A stretch of 64,000 nt of DNA from Anaerocolumna sp. (lineage in GTDB: Bacteria; Bacillota; Clostridia; Lachnospirales; Lachnospiraceae): assembly GCA_029256725.1 (NCBI GenBank), contig JAQSXJ010000009.1, positions 1 through 64,000 of the forward strand. The letters are read 5' to 3'. This document shows positions 1 through 8,016 of this stretch, piece after piece. The position numbers and the translations under genes were made by a program. Numbering within the stretch: position 1 is the stretch's first letter; the number at the start of each line of letters is the position of its first letter. Below the pieces are notes generated by a model. That model ran no database searches. It saw only the letters and a list, made by a program, of their open reading frames with translations, and was not told the DNA's origin.

Positions 1-67
1 GTAATCTCTCCGGTAAAGAAAGTGCCACTTCTTTACCTAGTCTGTAATGAGCATAAGTTGACGGCAT
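1..67 (-). CDS. Zinc-dependent phospholipase C-like protein, N-terminal fragment (runs off left edge)
   Basis: Only the first 22 codons are in the window. The start is the ATG at 65-67 on the minus strand, 8 bases behind a strong GAGGAGG ribosome site (about 76-82). The peptide begins MPSTYAHYRLGKEVALSLPE. From memory this resembles the N-terminus of the bacterial zinc-dependent phospholipase C-like family (PF00882), where the opening residues and the following His help bind zinc. No more can be said from 22 residues. The gene lies in the same direction as the MocR gene but is separated from it by about 390 bp containing a minisatellite. Confidence 0.6.
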   Translation of the reverse strand, partial: MPSTYAHYRLGKEVALSLPERL

Positions 68-276
68 AAGAAAACACCTCCTCAGACTAATCGTCTTTCC
101 TTGAAATTATTTATTCATCTGAGGTAACTATACAATAGCAATGTTAAGTTTCTTATATCCCTTATGATAAATTAAGGTAAATCACACTTTTCTAACTCTT
201 TAATACCTAATAGTGTTTAGAAGGAAGTATCTTACTTAGAGCTGGTAGGAATATATAACGCAGTGTATTATTTTTT

Positions 277-525
277 CAGCTGTTAGTTGTAATAATGTCT
301 TTTTTTCCTACAGCTGTCAGTTGAGATAATGTCTTTTTTTCCTACAGCTGTCAGTTGGGATAATGTCTTTTTTTCCTACAGCTGTTATTTGTGATAATTC
401 CTTTTCTCTTACAGCTGTTAGTTGTGATAATTCCTTTTTTCTCTTACAGCTGTTAGTTGTGATAATTCCTTTTTTCTCTTACAGCTGTTAGTTGCGATAA
501 TTCCTTTTTTCTCTTACAGCTGTTC
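277..525. repeat. 34/35-bp tandem repeat (minisatellite), 8 CAGCTG units
   Basis: The palindrome CAGCTG recurs at 277, 311, 345, 379, 412, 447, 482 and 517, giving periods of 34, 34, 34, 33, 35, 35 and 35 bp. Between the palindromes lie a short AGTTG-type segment and a pyrimidine-rich run. Two subtypes are visible: left units carry GATAATGTC plus T-run plus CCTA, right units carry GATAATTCC plus T-run plus CTCTTA. The right-hand units reach into the 3' end of the MocR gene and supply its last codons and stop. The period is not a multiple of three, so copy-number change would change the protein tail. It is not CRISPR-like because there are no unique spacers. Confidence 0.93.
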
Positions 526-1838
526 ATTTCATCCTTTAACAACTCGACGGCTCTTATTAATTCCTTATCCTCACAGTTACACACACATAGCCGTATTCCT
601 TCTGTCGTTGGAAAGTCAGGCAAATAACTGTTCTTAACACTGTTTACCAGAATACCCTGTTTTCTTAATCTGTTTACCACTACATCAGATGTATTTCTTT
701 CTGTTCCAATAAAGGCATAAATACCGGATGCAGGAATATGATAATTTACTTCTGCATCAAAAGTTCTATAGCAGATTTCTTTTAGTACCTGCATTTTCTT
801 CTGGTAGAATTTCTTGGTTCTTGTTACATGTGATTTGTACATGCTGCTCTTTAAATAGATTTCTAAAGCCCCCTGTGTCAGAATTGGTGTGTTAAGATCC
901 ATACATTGCTTATAACGCAGAAATTCTTCCTTTAACTCCTCCGGTACAATTGCCATTCCAAGACGCAGACCCGGAAGAAGGGTCTTAGAAAAGCTGCGGA
1001 TATAGATAATTTTATCTTTGTCACCCATGGCATAAAGGGAATCTTCTTTCTCATCTGTTTCCAGATCTGCCAGATAATCATCCTCTACCAGGTAAACGCC
1101 ATAACGGGACGCCAGCTTTAAAATCTTAAGTTTCTCTTCCCTTTTGTAACTAAAACCAGTGGGATTCATAAACCGTGGCATGGTATAGAAGAATTTGATA
1201 TCACCTGTCCGAAAGTGCTCCTCAAGCTCTGCCAGATCAAGCCCTTCATCGGTTCGTTTAATCCCCACAATCGGTACATTATTACAGTACATGGCCTGCA
1301 GCATAACAGAATAGGTGGGCTGCTCTACTAAAACCTTCTTCCCTCTGCATGGAAAGTTAATGGAAGCCAAAATGTACAAAGCCTGCTGTGCACCGTTGGT
1401 GATAAAGATATCCTGTGGCTTTGTAAAGATATGAAAATTCATTAAATGTTTCGCCAGTACCGCTCTTAATTCCTCCATCCCCTGTGCAGGTGCATATTCC
1501 AGTAGTTTATTCTTATAGATGGTGATTGATTTCTCCATACAATGGTAGAAGTCTTTGTAGGGATTAATACTGTCCGGAGGTCTTACCGTGCTAAGGTCTG
1601 TTATTGCATCGGTATCCTGCAACTTGTTTATTACTTTGACCACGTAATAACCGCTTCTTGCAGCGGAATATATCAAATGCTCTTCCTCTAATAGCCTGTA
1701 GGCTTTTATTACCGTATCTGTGTTGCAGCCTTTTTCTACAGCTACTGAGTGGATAGAGGGAAGCTTCTCTCCTGGCTTTAATATACCTTTTAAAATATTC
1801 TCGCGTATGGATTCTGCTAATTTCTGATATTTATACAT
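453..1838 (-). CDS. MocR-type regulator (GntR winged helix fused to class I aminotransferase domain)
   Basis: 461 aa. Residues 1-68 form a GntR-type winged helix. Residues about 95-440 form a fold-type I PLP aminotransferase domain. Visible PLP residues are the MNPTG motif near 225, EDDY near 252-255, and the Schiff-base lysine K285 in SFSKTLLPGLRLG. Members of this family (GabR, PdxR, TauR, DdlR) bind PLP or a PLP-amino acid adduct and regulate a neighbouring gene. It is divergent from a PLP decarboxylase-like gene with a 125-bp gap holding a perfect palindrome, so that gene is the likely target (inference). Oddity: the last 20 or so residues (Lys/Arg-rich, ending RNYHN) are encoded by the minisatellite at 277-525. 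Confidence 0.9.
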   Translation of the reverse strand: MYKYQKLAESIRENILKGILKPGEKLPSIHSVAVEKGCNTDTVIKAYRLLEEEHLIYSAARSGYYVVKVINKLQDTDAITDLSTVRPPDSINPYKDFYHCMEKSITIYKNKLLEYAPAQGMEELRAVLAKHLMNFHIFTKPQDIFITNGAQQALYILASINFPCRGKKVLVEQPTYSVMLQAMYCNNVPIVGIKRTDEGLDLAELEEHFRTGDIKFFYTMPRFMNPTGFSYKREEKLKILKLASRYGVYLVEDDYLADLETDEKEDSLYAMGDKDKIIYIRSFSKTLLPGLRLGMAIVPEELKEEFLRYKQCMDLNTPILTQGALEIYLKSSMYKSHVTRTKKFYQKKMQVLKEICYRTFDAEVNYHIPASGIYAFIGTERNTSDVVVNRLRKQGILVNSVKNSYLPDFPTTEGIRLCVCNCEDKELIRAVELLKDEMNSCKRKKELSQLTAVREKRNYHN

Positions 1839-1868
1839 ACTCTCTATTCACCTGCTTTTCTTCCAATC

Positions 1869-1880
1869 TGTACCGGTACA
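1869..1880. promoter_or_regulatory. Candidate MocR operator: perfect palindrome TGTACCGGTACA
   Basis: A 12-bp perfect dyad sits in the 125-bp gap between the divergent MocR gene and the decarboxylase-like gene, about 30 bp upstream of the MocR start. Its right half overlaps TACAAT (1877-1882), which could be a -10 element. MocR proteins typically bind short direct or inverted repeats in exactly such divergent gaps. The assignment is positional inference. Confidence 0.45.
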
Positions 1881-1963
1881 ATTTAGTGTTTTTCACCTTG
1901 TAATCTAAGTATCTTTCCAATAAGATGACTATATCATAAAACTGCAAAGGAGAGAATATAGTT

Positions 1964-3220
1964 ATGAAAACTTTTCCGTTTAACTTACAAGAATTACAAC
2001 AGGTTATAAAAGAGTATCCTACACCTTTTTATATCTATGAAGAAGCTGCCATTGTAAATAATATCAGAAAGCTTAAAGCTGCCTTCTCCTGGAATAAGGG
2101 CTTTCGTGAATACTTTGCTGTAAAATCCACACCAAATCCATATATTTTAGAACTCTTTAAGTCGGAAGGCTGCGGAGTGGACTGTGCTTCTGAAACAGAG
2201 TTAATGCTTGCGGATTCCTGCTCCTTTTACGGTGAGGATATTATGTTTACCTCCAATGTCACCTCTGCCGGTGAATTTAAGAAAGCTGCAAAGCTTCAAT
2301 CCATAATTAATCTGGACGACTTTTCACACATTGACTATTTGATGGAATATGTCAGTCTGCCGGAACTTATCTGTCTTCGCTTAAATCCCGGCGGACAGAT
2401 TTACTATAAGGATAAGCTGATTGTTGATTTTGAAGATCACAAATTCGGCTTTACTGTAGAGCAATTTATAAGCGGTGTGAAGTATTTAAAGGAGAAGGGG
2501 GTGAAACGCTTCGGGCTTCATTGCCAATTCGGCAGCCATCGAAACGAAGCAGATTATTTCGAAGAAAATACCAGAAATCTATTTGAGAAGGTAGTTACTA
2601 TTTCTAAAAATGCTGAGATTGAATTTGAATTTATTAATCTTGCCGGTGGGGTTGGTATTCCCTATGATGAGACAGCGCCTGAGACTGATATCTATGCAGT
2701 AAGCGCTTCCATACGAAAAGCTTATGATGAGATACTGGGTACTGCCGGGCTGACACCTATACCCTTATATCTTGAGTTAGGGATATTTATGACCGGACCC
2801 TGTGGTTATTTCGTATCCTCTGTCCTGCATATAAAAAAGGCTTCCAAAACCTTCCTGGGACTGGATGCCTCTACGAATAGTTTTATGAGTCCTTCCAGAT
2901 ATACCAATTACCACTATATTACGGTAGCAGGAAAGGAACTTGAGAAGCCTGACTGCTCTTATGTTATTACCGGCGCATTATGTGAGAACAGAGACCGTTT
3001 TGCTACAGACAGACTACTCCCTCCTGTTGATAAAGGAGATTTTCTTATATTTCACGATGCCGGTGCTTATACTTATTCCCATGGAAATAACTTCAACGGA
3101 AGGCTGCGTCCGGCGGAGCTTCTGATAAGTAAAGATAACACCCTGAAGCTCATTCGTAAGGCTGAAACCGCAAAGGACTATTTTTCCACCCTTGATTTCC
3201 CAATCAAATATGAAGATTGA
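1964..3220 (+). CDS. Diaminopimelate decarboxylase-like PLP enzyme (fold type III)
   Basis: 418 aa, start ATG with AAAGGAG 9 bases upstream. The sequence follows the alanine racemase/group IV decarboxylase plan: FAVKSTPNP with PLP lysine K54, the barrel segment GLHCQFGSH, a glycine-rich LAGGVG loop, GALCENRDRF carrying the cross-subunit catalytic Cys, and a C-terminal HDAGAY motif. These match DAP and related amino-acid decarboxylases, which remove CO2 from meso-DAP, ornithine or carboxynorspermidine. No lysine or polyamine genes are adjacent, so the substrate cannot be fixed. The divergent MocR regulator suggests it responds to an amine or amino acid that forms a PLP adduct. Assignment to the family is firm, to meso-DAP only tentative. 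Confidence 0.75.
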   Translation: MKTFPFNLQELQQVIKEYPTPFYIYEEAAIVNNIRKLKAAFSWNKGFREYFAVKSTPNPYILELFKSEGCGVDCASETELMLADSCSFYGEDIMFTSNVTSAGEFKKAAKLQSIINLDDFSHIDYLMEYVSLPELICLRLNPGGQIYYKDKLIVDFEDHKFGFTVEQFISGVKYLKEKGVKRFGLHCQFGSHRNEADYFEENTRNLFEKVVTISKNAEIEFEFINLAGGVGIPYDETAPETDIYAVSASIRKAYDEILGTAGLTPIPLYLELGIFMTGPCGYFVSSVLHIKKASKTFLGLDASTNSFMSPSRYTNYHYITVAGKELEKPDCSYVITGALCENRDRFATDRLLPPVDKGDFLIFHDAGAYTYSHGNNFNGRLRPAELLISKDNTLKLIRKAETAKDYFSTLDFPIKYED

Positions 3221-3442
3221 GAAAGATTAGTTCCATTAACCTTAACCCGTAAAGTTCACTGTATTTTTATTTAGTTACCAGCTCCCATTGCAGACTGCAT
3301 CTGCTTGCAGATTTGGCACTGCTACATAGTGGTTAACGTTCCAAAAATTACAGCGCAGAATACCGTAAAGTGAAGTGTTCAGAATTGTTCAATGAGTTTT
3401 CAGATATACCTTAATATCAAAAACTTTCCGTATTATAGAAAA

Positions 3443-3505
3443 CCCCTTCAATTGGAGATTTTTGTCCAACTTTTTTGGTTCAGATCATTTCTCCAAGCAA
3501 AGGGG
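3443..3505 (-). terminator. Terminator hairpin downstream of the GNAT gene
   Basis: The left arm has CCCCTT (3443-3448) and TTGGAGA; the right arm has TCTCCAA and AAAGGGG (3490-3505). The loop is about 31 bases. On the minus strand the stem is followed by TTTTCTATAA. It lies 8 bp past the stop of the GNAT gene. The rest of the 3221-3512 gap shows only a small ATCTGC/GCAGAT hairpin (3299-3312) and no coding signal. Confidence 0.55.
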
Positions 3506-3512
3506 GTGTGTT

Positions 3513-4064
3513 TTATTCTTCCTTTAATCTTCCCATCACTACAGTACTGTAATAATTTCCGTCAGAAAGGAACTTGTCATTCCGCAAGATACCTTCCACT
3601 AAAAAACCAAACTTCTGGTATAAATGTATAGCCTTTTCATTGGTCTCCAATACATTCAGAGTAATCTTTCTAATATTATTATTGTCTGCCCAGACAATAG
3701 TCTCCTGCAATAGACTTTTGCCAATACTATATCCCCAATATTCCTTCAGGATACAGATTCCAAATTCCACCTTGTGAGAAAGACGTTTTAAAGTACTGCC
3801 TTCACATCTGCAGAACCCGGCAAGCTTGCCTTCTTCGGTTTCGGCTACAAGGAACAGGTGATTCGCTGCCTTTGAGTCATTTTCTATAATCTCTTTGAAG
3901 TCTTCTTTACTAAGATATCCTTCTCCCGGTTCCCGGTCCAGGTTCTCAGTCTCACCATCGATCTGAAGCCTGATTAAAGAAAGTTCCTCTGTATCTTCTA
4001 CCTTTGCAGAACGGATGTAATATTTCAGGCCGTTTATCTGATACGGTTTCTTTTCAATTTTCAT
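3513..4064 (-). CDS. GNAT-family N-acetyltransferase
   Basis: 183 aa. The C-terminal half has the GNAT core: an acceptor strand (VEFGICIL), the acetyl-CoA pyrophosphate loop region EYWGYSIGKSLL, and the conserved NEKAIHLYQKFGF motif followed by EGILRNDKF, typical of RimI/RimJ-like enzymes. It presumably moves acetyl from acetyl-CoA to an amine on a small molecule or protein; the substrate is unknown. The ribosome site before the ATG is weak (ATAGGTG). It is a single-gene unit with its own terminator. Confidence 0.85.
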   Translation of the reverse strand: MKIEKKPYQINGLKYYIRSAKVEDTEELSLIRLQIDGETENLDREPGEGYLSKEDFKEIIENDSKAANHLFLVAETEEGKLAGFCRCEGSTLKRLSHKVEFGICILKEYWGYSIGKSLLQETIVWADNNNIRKITLNVLETNEKAIHLYQKFGFLVEGILRNDKFLSDGNYYSTVVMGRLKEE

Positions 4065-4143
4065 CTTTACACCTATTGTCTATCCCAGACCTGCTGCGAT
4101 ACTGTCACATTTAACAAAATTGAAAATTATGTTTGTGGCAGCC

Positions 4144-4186
4144 TTTCTATTATGAGTTTTTTCTATTATGAGATTTCTATTATAAA
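4144..4186. repeat. Short tandem repeat TTTCTATTATGAG, three copies
   Basis: Copies of TTTCTATTATGAG at 4144 and 4160 are exact; a third at 4174 ends in AAA. They lie in the 264-bp gap between the GNAT and GH29 genes. The same gap holds an inverted repeat TTTTATCTCT/AGAGATAAAA (4271-4280 and 4309-4318) just past the GH29 stop. It may end that transcript, although no T-run follows. Confidence 0.7.
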
Positions 4187-4328
4187 TTTTCTTTTCACTC
4201 TTTCTACCTTGATGCGCTTTTACGTCATCACAAAAGAAATCTTAAATAAGTCCGGTATGAACACCTTTTGTTTTATCTCTTGGCATTCTATTGCTACATT
4301 ATAAAACCAGAGATAAAAGATTGCAATA

Positions 4329-5798
4329 TCAGTCTATTAATATCTTAAAGGCTACTGGTTTATCGCCTTCAACATTCTGGGTATTGATGTAGAGAACCTC
4401 TTCTTCTCTTGACCACTCTGGTTTCTCATCATATCCAAGTATGGATATATCTTTAATAACACCATGAAAATTAGGTAGTTTGGCAGCATTCTTCTCACCA
4501 AGAGCATGAATGGCCACTTTACCATCCTTCGGATAGTTTAATATATATGCATAGAGATAACTGCCCCTAACGGTAAACCTTATATCTTCTTTGGTAAAGA
4601 CCTTTTCCTTTGAGTCAGTAAACTGTCCTTCTTCAATCGGGGTTGGTCCTTCCCCTGATATTCTCCACAACTTACTGTCATAAATACCTTCTCCGTTTAT
4701 TTTTAACCAGTCACCGATTTCTGTAAGGATTGCCTTATCTTCTTCCGGAATGGAGCCATCTGCTCTGGGACCAATATTTAATAATAAACAGCCGTTTTTA
4801 CTGACGATATCAATGAGATCACAAATGATGTCTTTAGCCTTTTTATAGCTGTTATTCTCTGTATATCCCCAGGAGTTCTTAGCAACCGCTGTATCTGTCT
4901 GCCAGAAATAAGGTTTTTGCTCTGCGAACTGCCCTCTTTCTATATCCACTACGGCACAGCCAAACATAAAAGCATCGTGTTTATAATTAATTACTACCTG
5001 CTCGCCCCATTCAATAGCTCTGTTATAGTAATAGGCTGCAAATTTCTTTAAATAAGGCTTGGCAGCACTGTGCTGTATCCACCAGTCAAAATATATTACT
5101 TTGGGTTTATACTTATCAACGATCTCGCAGGTACGAAGAAGCCAGTCTTCAAGAAACTCTTCTGTAGGTGAAGCACTAAAAAGATCATGATGGTCCGGTT
5201 CCGGCATGGAAGGCCAATAGAAGTCTCCGCATATTAACGGCTCCTTGATATCACTGTCAAATTCCTTACCATGGCTCATAAAGAACCAGTGCTCAATTCG
5301 GTGGGAGGAAGCCCCTAATACAATCTCTTCTTTTTCCAGGGCAGTTTTGAGTTCCCCTAATACATCCTTTTCAGGTCCCATTTCAGAAGCATTATAATGG
5401 GATATTTCACTTTTATACATCTGGAAACCGTCATGATGTTCTGCTACCGGTACAACATACTTTGCACCGGAAGCTTTAAAAAGGTCCGCCCATTCACCGG
5501 CATCAAACTTTTCTGCTTTAAACATTGGAATAAAATCTTTATAGCCGAAATCCTTATGCTCACCATAAGTCTTTACATGATGTTCAAATTCTTTGGAACC
5601 CTGTATGTACATGTTTCTGGAATACCACTCACTTCCAAAAGCCGGCACACTGTAAATTCCCCAATGAATAAAAATACCGAATTTAGCTTTCCTATACCAT
5701 TCAGGAAGCTCATAACCGGATAAGGAATCCCAGTTATCCTGAAATCGTCCTGTCTTTATAACTCTTTCTATTTCTTCTCTGTATTTTTTCCTATCCAT
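4329..5798 (-). CDS. GH29 alpha-L-fucosidase
   Basis: 489 aa when started at the ATG at 5798, which has GAGG 7 bases upstream; an upstream in-frame GTG (5816) has no comparable site. The N-terminus carries the family hallmarks WYRKAKFGIFIHWG and EWYSRNMY; the active-site segment VAEHHDGFQMY follows. VIYFDWW near residue 235 carries the expected nucleophile Asp. A C-terminal beta domain follows from about residue 395. There is no signal peptide, so it is probably cytoplasmic and releases alpha-L-fucose from imported fucosides. The neighbouring divergent AraC gene is the likely regulator, but is frameshifted. Confidence 0.92.
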   Translation of the reverse strand: MDRKKYREEIERVIKTGRFQDNWDSLSGYELPEWYRKAKFGIFIHWGIYSVPAFGSEWYSRNMYIQGSKEFEHHVKTYGEHKDFGYKDFIPMFKAEKFDAGEWADLFKASGAKYVVPVAEHHDGFQMYKSEISHYNASEMGPEKDVLGELKTALEKEEIVLGASSHRIEHWFFMSHGKEFDSDIKEPLICGDFYWPSMPEPDHHDLFSASPTEEFLEDWLLRTCEIVDKYKPKVIYFDWWIQHSAAKPYLKKFAAYYYNRAIEWGEQVVINYKHDAFMFGCAVVDIERGQFAEQKPYFWQTDTAVAKNSWGYTENNSYKKAKDIICDLIDIVSKNGCLLLNIGPRADGSIPEEDKAILTEIGDWLKINGEGIYDSKLWRISGEGPTPIEEGQFTDSKEKVFTKEDIRFTVRGSYLYAYILNYPKDGKVAIHALGEKNAAKLPNFHGVIKDISILGYDEKPEWSREEEVLYINTQNVEGDKPVAFKILID

Positions 5799-5905
5799 AT
5801 ATACCTCGCTTTCCACCCCAAGGCGATTGAAAAATCTCTGCTCTTATCACTCCTGGTATTTGCTGTTGCTGCTCTCATTATATCAAATATAGCTATCCAA
5901 ATCAG

Positions 5906-5934
5906 TTGACAATTAAGACAATTTAGTATACAAT
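5906..5934 (+). promoter_or_regulatory. Consensus promoter immediately upstream of the AraC gene
   Basis: TTGACA (5906-5911), 17-bp spacer, TACAAT (5929-5934). Transcription would start near 5941, only a few bases before the ATG at 5944. No Shine-Dalgarno sequence precedes that ATG, so the mRNA would be essentially leaderless. Confidence 0.6.
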
Positions 5935-5943
5935 CCAGACATT

Positions 5944-6811
5944 ATGAAGGAATATAACATACTGGAATTTGCAAGAATTGATTTTCCTTTTTGGGTTGAT
6001 AAAGGGGTTCATACAAAGCCATATTCTCCCCATACCCACAATTTTATAGAGCTGGAGATTATCTTAAGCGGAAGTGCGGACCATATCGTTGAGGGCAGAA
6101 CCTATCATATTAAAAGAGGGGATGTTCTTGTTATAATGCCTTCCTACGTCCATGAAATACAGAATGTAGATAACCTTGAGATATACAATTATAAATTCGA
6201 CCTGGATAAATTGATATTGTTAGAAGAAGATTTAGAACAGCTGTCCGGCTTTCAGGCGCTTTTTATCCTGCAGCCCTTTGATAAATACCAGCACGACTAT
6301 ACAAGTTTTATGACCTTAGAGGAAGAGAAGCTCTCTGTGGTTCATATATTAAGCGAACTCATCTTAAATGAATGGACGGAGAAAAAGGCAGGCTATAAGC
6401 TTTCCATTAAATCCTACCTTCTTACTCTTATCACTTTCCTGTCCAGATTATTCTCCAAGCCTTACCGGAGCCTCTGCGAAAATACCGCAGATTATTCATA
6501 CGGTTAACTACATTCATGAGAATCTGACCGAAAAGATAACTCTGGGTAATCTGGCAGCCATGGCCTGCCTTTCTGAACGGCAATTTACTCGTATTTTCCA
6601 TGATGTATACGGTGTCTCACCCATTGACTATGTTATAAAATGCCGGCTGATACTGGCTTCCCGATTATTAAAATATACGAAACTCCCGTTAACAGAAGTG
6701 AGCCATCGCAGCGGTTTTGGAGACAAAGTGTCCTTTTCCAGACTATTTACGAAAAAATATGGTGTTACACCAGGAAAATACCGTAGTTATAGTAATTCCT
6801 CCAAATCATAA
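5944..6811 (+). pseudogene. AraC-family regulator broken by a frameshift
   Basis: Two overlapping reading frames together make one AraC regulator. Frame 1 (5944-6507) encodes a cupin-type sensor domain with HTHNFIELEIILSG near the start, and ends early after ENTADYSYG. Frame 2, from about 6470 to 6811, supplies the missing linker (KIPQIIHTVNYIHENLTEK) and the two helix-turn-helix motifs (LSERQFTRIFHDVYG and KVSFSRLFTKKYGVTPGKY). The shift lies near 6465-6485, around CCGGAGCCTCTGCGAAAATACC, and behaves like a one-base insertion. It could be a real mutation or a sequencing error. In intact form it would be expected to control the divergent fucosidase gene in response to fucose or a fucoside (inference). 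Confidence 0.8.
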
Positions 6812-6824
6812 TTACATGTTATAC

Positions 6825-7364
6825 TTACCATCTTTCATATCTCACCATATCCTCTAATTTTCTTCTTGGTCTTCCAGCCGGTGCTTCATCACCATAGCCA
6901 AGGGGAATGATTCCGCAGACATATTTATCATTGGGAATATTAAGAATTGGCCTTATATCTGCTTGATTAAACCAGGCAGTCCAGCAAGCCGACAAACCTA
7001 CATGCTCTGCTTCCAGTAAGATATGTTCAATTGCAGCAGCTGTATCCCTGATAATTTGCTTCAATTCAGGTTCAGGGCTATTTTCATCCAGGTATAAATC
7101 CTTTGTATCCTCCAGACGACATGTTATGTCAGCAACACAAACGATAAAAACAGGCGCCTTCAACATCCACTTTTGATTATGATCAGCTGCTGTAAGCGCT
7201 TCTTTTAATCCGCTTTCTCTGACAAGAATAAAATTCCAGGGCTGTGTATTGCTGCCGGAGGGTGCGAGTCTTGCACTTTCCAGAATCTGCGTTAGCTTCT
7301 CCGGTTCTACTTCTTTCTCTATGTATTTACGAATACTTCTTCTGTTTTCTATTTCTTTTAACAT
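6825..7364 (-). CDS. Nitroreductase-family flavoprotein
   Basis: 179 aa from the ATG at 7364, which has AAAAGGAG 7-8 bases upstream; an ATG 6 codons earlier lacks such a site. The protein begins with the FMN-binding NRRSIRKY motif, has SGSNTQPWNF near residue 45 and a C-terminal IPLGYGDEAP motif, as in the FMN-dependent nitroreductase family. These reduce nitro-aromatics, quinones or similar electrophiles using NAD(P)H. It is divergent from an HxlR-type regulator, an arrangement known from YodB-controlled yodC in Bacillus, so induction by electrophile stress is likely (inference). Confidence 0.9.
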   Translation of the reverse strand: MLKEIENRRSIRKYIEKEVEPEKLTQILESARLAPSGSNTQPWNFILVRESGLKEALTAADHNQKWMLKAPVFIVCVADITCRLEDTKDLYLDENSPEPELKQIIRDTAAAIEHILLEAEHVGLSACWTAWFNQADIRPILNIPNDKYVCGIIPLGYGDEAPAGRPRRKLEDMVRYERW

Positions 7365-7463
7365 AACTGCTCTCCTTTTCAAATTTAAAATCTATATTAT
7401 TATAGTCATATCTTGAGGCTTTTTTTACCTGTTAGTGGAAAAAATAAAATAGACTCATAAGTA

Positions 7464-7520
7464 TTACTTGACAAACTTCTTCTTACTTGACAGTATAAGA
7501 TATATACTACTGATGTCAAG
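7464..7520. promoter_or_regulatory. Overlapping promoters and candidate HxlR operator
   Basis: On the minus strand TTGACA (7514-7519) and TATACT (7492-7497) are 16 bp apart and would drive the nitroreductase gene. The inverted repeat AGTATA-AGATA-TATACT (7492-7508) overlaps that -10 box and offers a plus-strand TATACT as well. A direct repeat TTACTTGACA occurs at 7464 and 7483, and CTTGACA/TGTCAAG (7486-7492, 7514-7520) frames the dyad. The spacing resembles sites of DUF24/HxlR repressors such as YodB. Binding is inferred. Confidence 0.55.
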
Positions 7521-7565
7521 GATATTTAAAGTGTAAGCGATATTTGCAATCATAAAGGAGTCCCC

Positions 7566-7955
7566 ATGGAAATCAGAACTAGTTATACCTGTCCTCTGGA
7601 AATCGTTCATGACATTATAAAGGGAAAGTGGAAGACCATTATTCTATTTCAGCTAAAGTATGGCAATACCACTTTGACTAAATTAGAGCATGACATAGTA
7701 GGAATCAATCAGAAAATGCTTTTACAGCAGTTAAAAGAATTACAGGAATTCGGGTTGGTTGGAAAACAAAGCTTTGAGGGTTATCCTCTGCGCGTGGAAT
7801 ATTTTCTTACTCCGGATAAGGGCAGAAAGATATTACAGGCTATTGATATCATGCAGGAAATTGGAATTGAATATATGGTTGAGCACGGTATGACAGATGT
7901 ACTTGATCAAAAAAGTATCTCATATACAGAACACTTACCTGATACCCACAAATAA
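7566..7955 (+). CDS. HxlR/DUF24-family winged-helix regulator
   Basis: 129 aa, ATG preceded by AAAGGAG. It has the compact family layout: an N-terminal CPLEIVHDIIKGKWKTIILF segment, a recognition helix region around INQKMLLQQLKELQEFGLV, and a wing EGYPLRVEYFLTPDKGRKI. Cys9 sits in the CPL motif that is redox-active in several DUF24 regulators (YodB, HypR, QorR). It is probably a thiol-based sensor of electrophiles or oxidants that represses the divergent nitroreductase gene and the downstream hydrolase gene, which begins 61 bp after its stop. Confidence 0.9.
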   Translation: MEIRTSYTCPLEIVHDIIKGKWKTIILFQLKYGNTTLTKLEHDIVGINQKMLLQQLKELQEFGLVGKQSFEGYPLRVEYFLTPDKGRKILQAIDIMQEIGIEYMVEHGMTDVLDQKSISYTEHLPDTHK

Positions 7956-8016
7956 GTGGGTAATTTACAACCTCAGGTTTCCAGCCTATAATACAGTAAA
8001 AACCGGAGGTAAGAAA

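Noticed and set aside
277-525. Possible CRISPR array
   Set aside because: The units are directly joined 34/35-bp repeats with no unique spacers and no cas genes nearby.
3392-3631. 79-aa open frame on the plus strand
   Set aside because: Overlaps the terminator and the 3' end of the GNAT gene antisense; no ribosome site and no recognisable motif.
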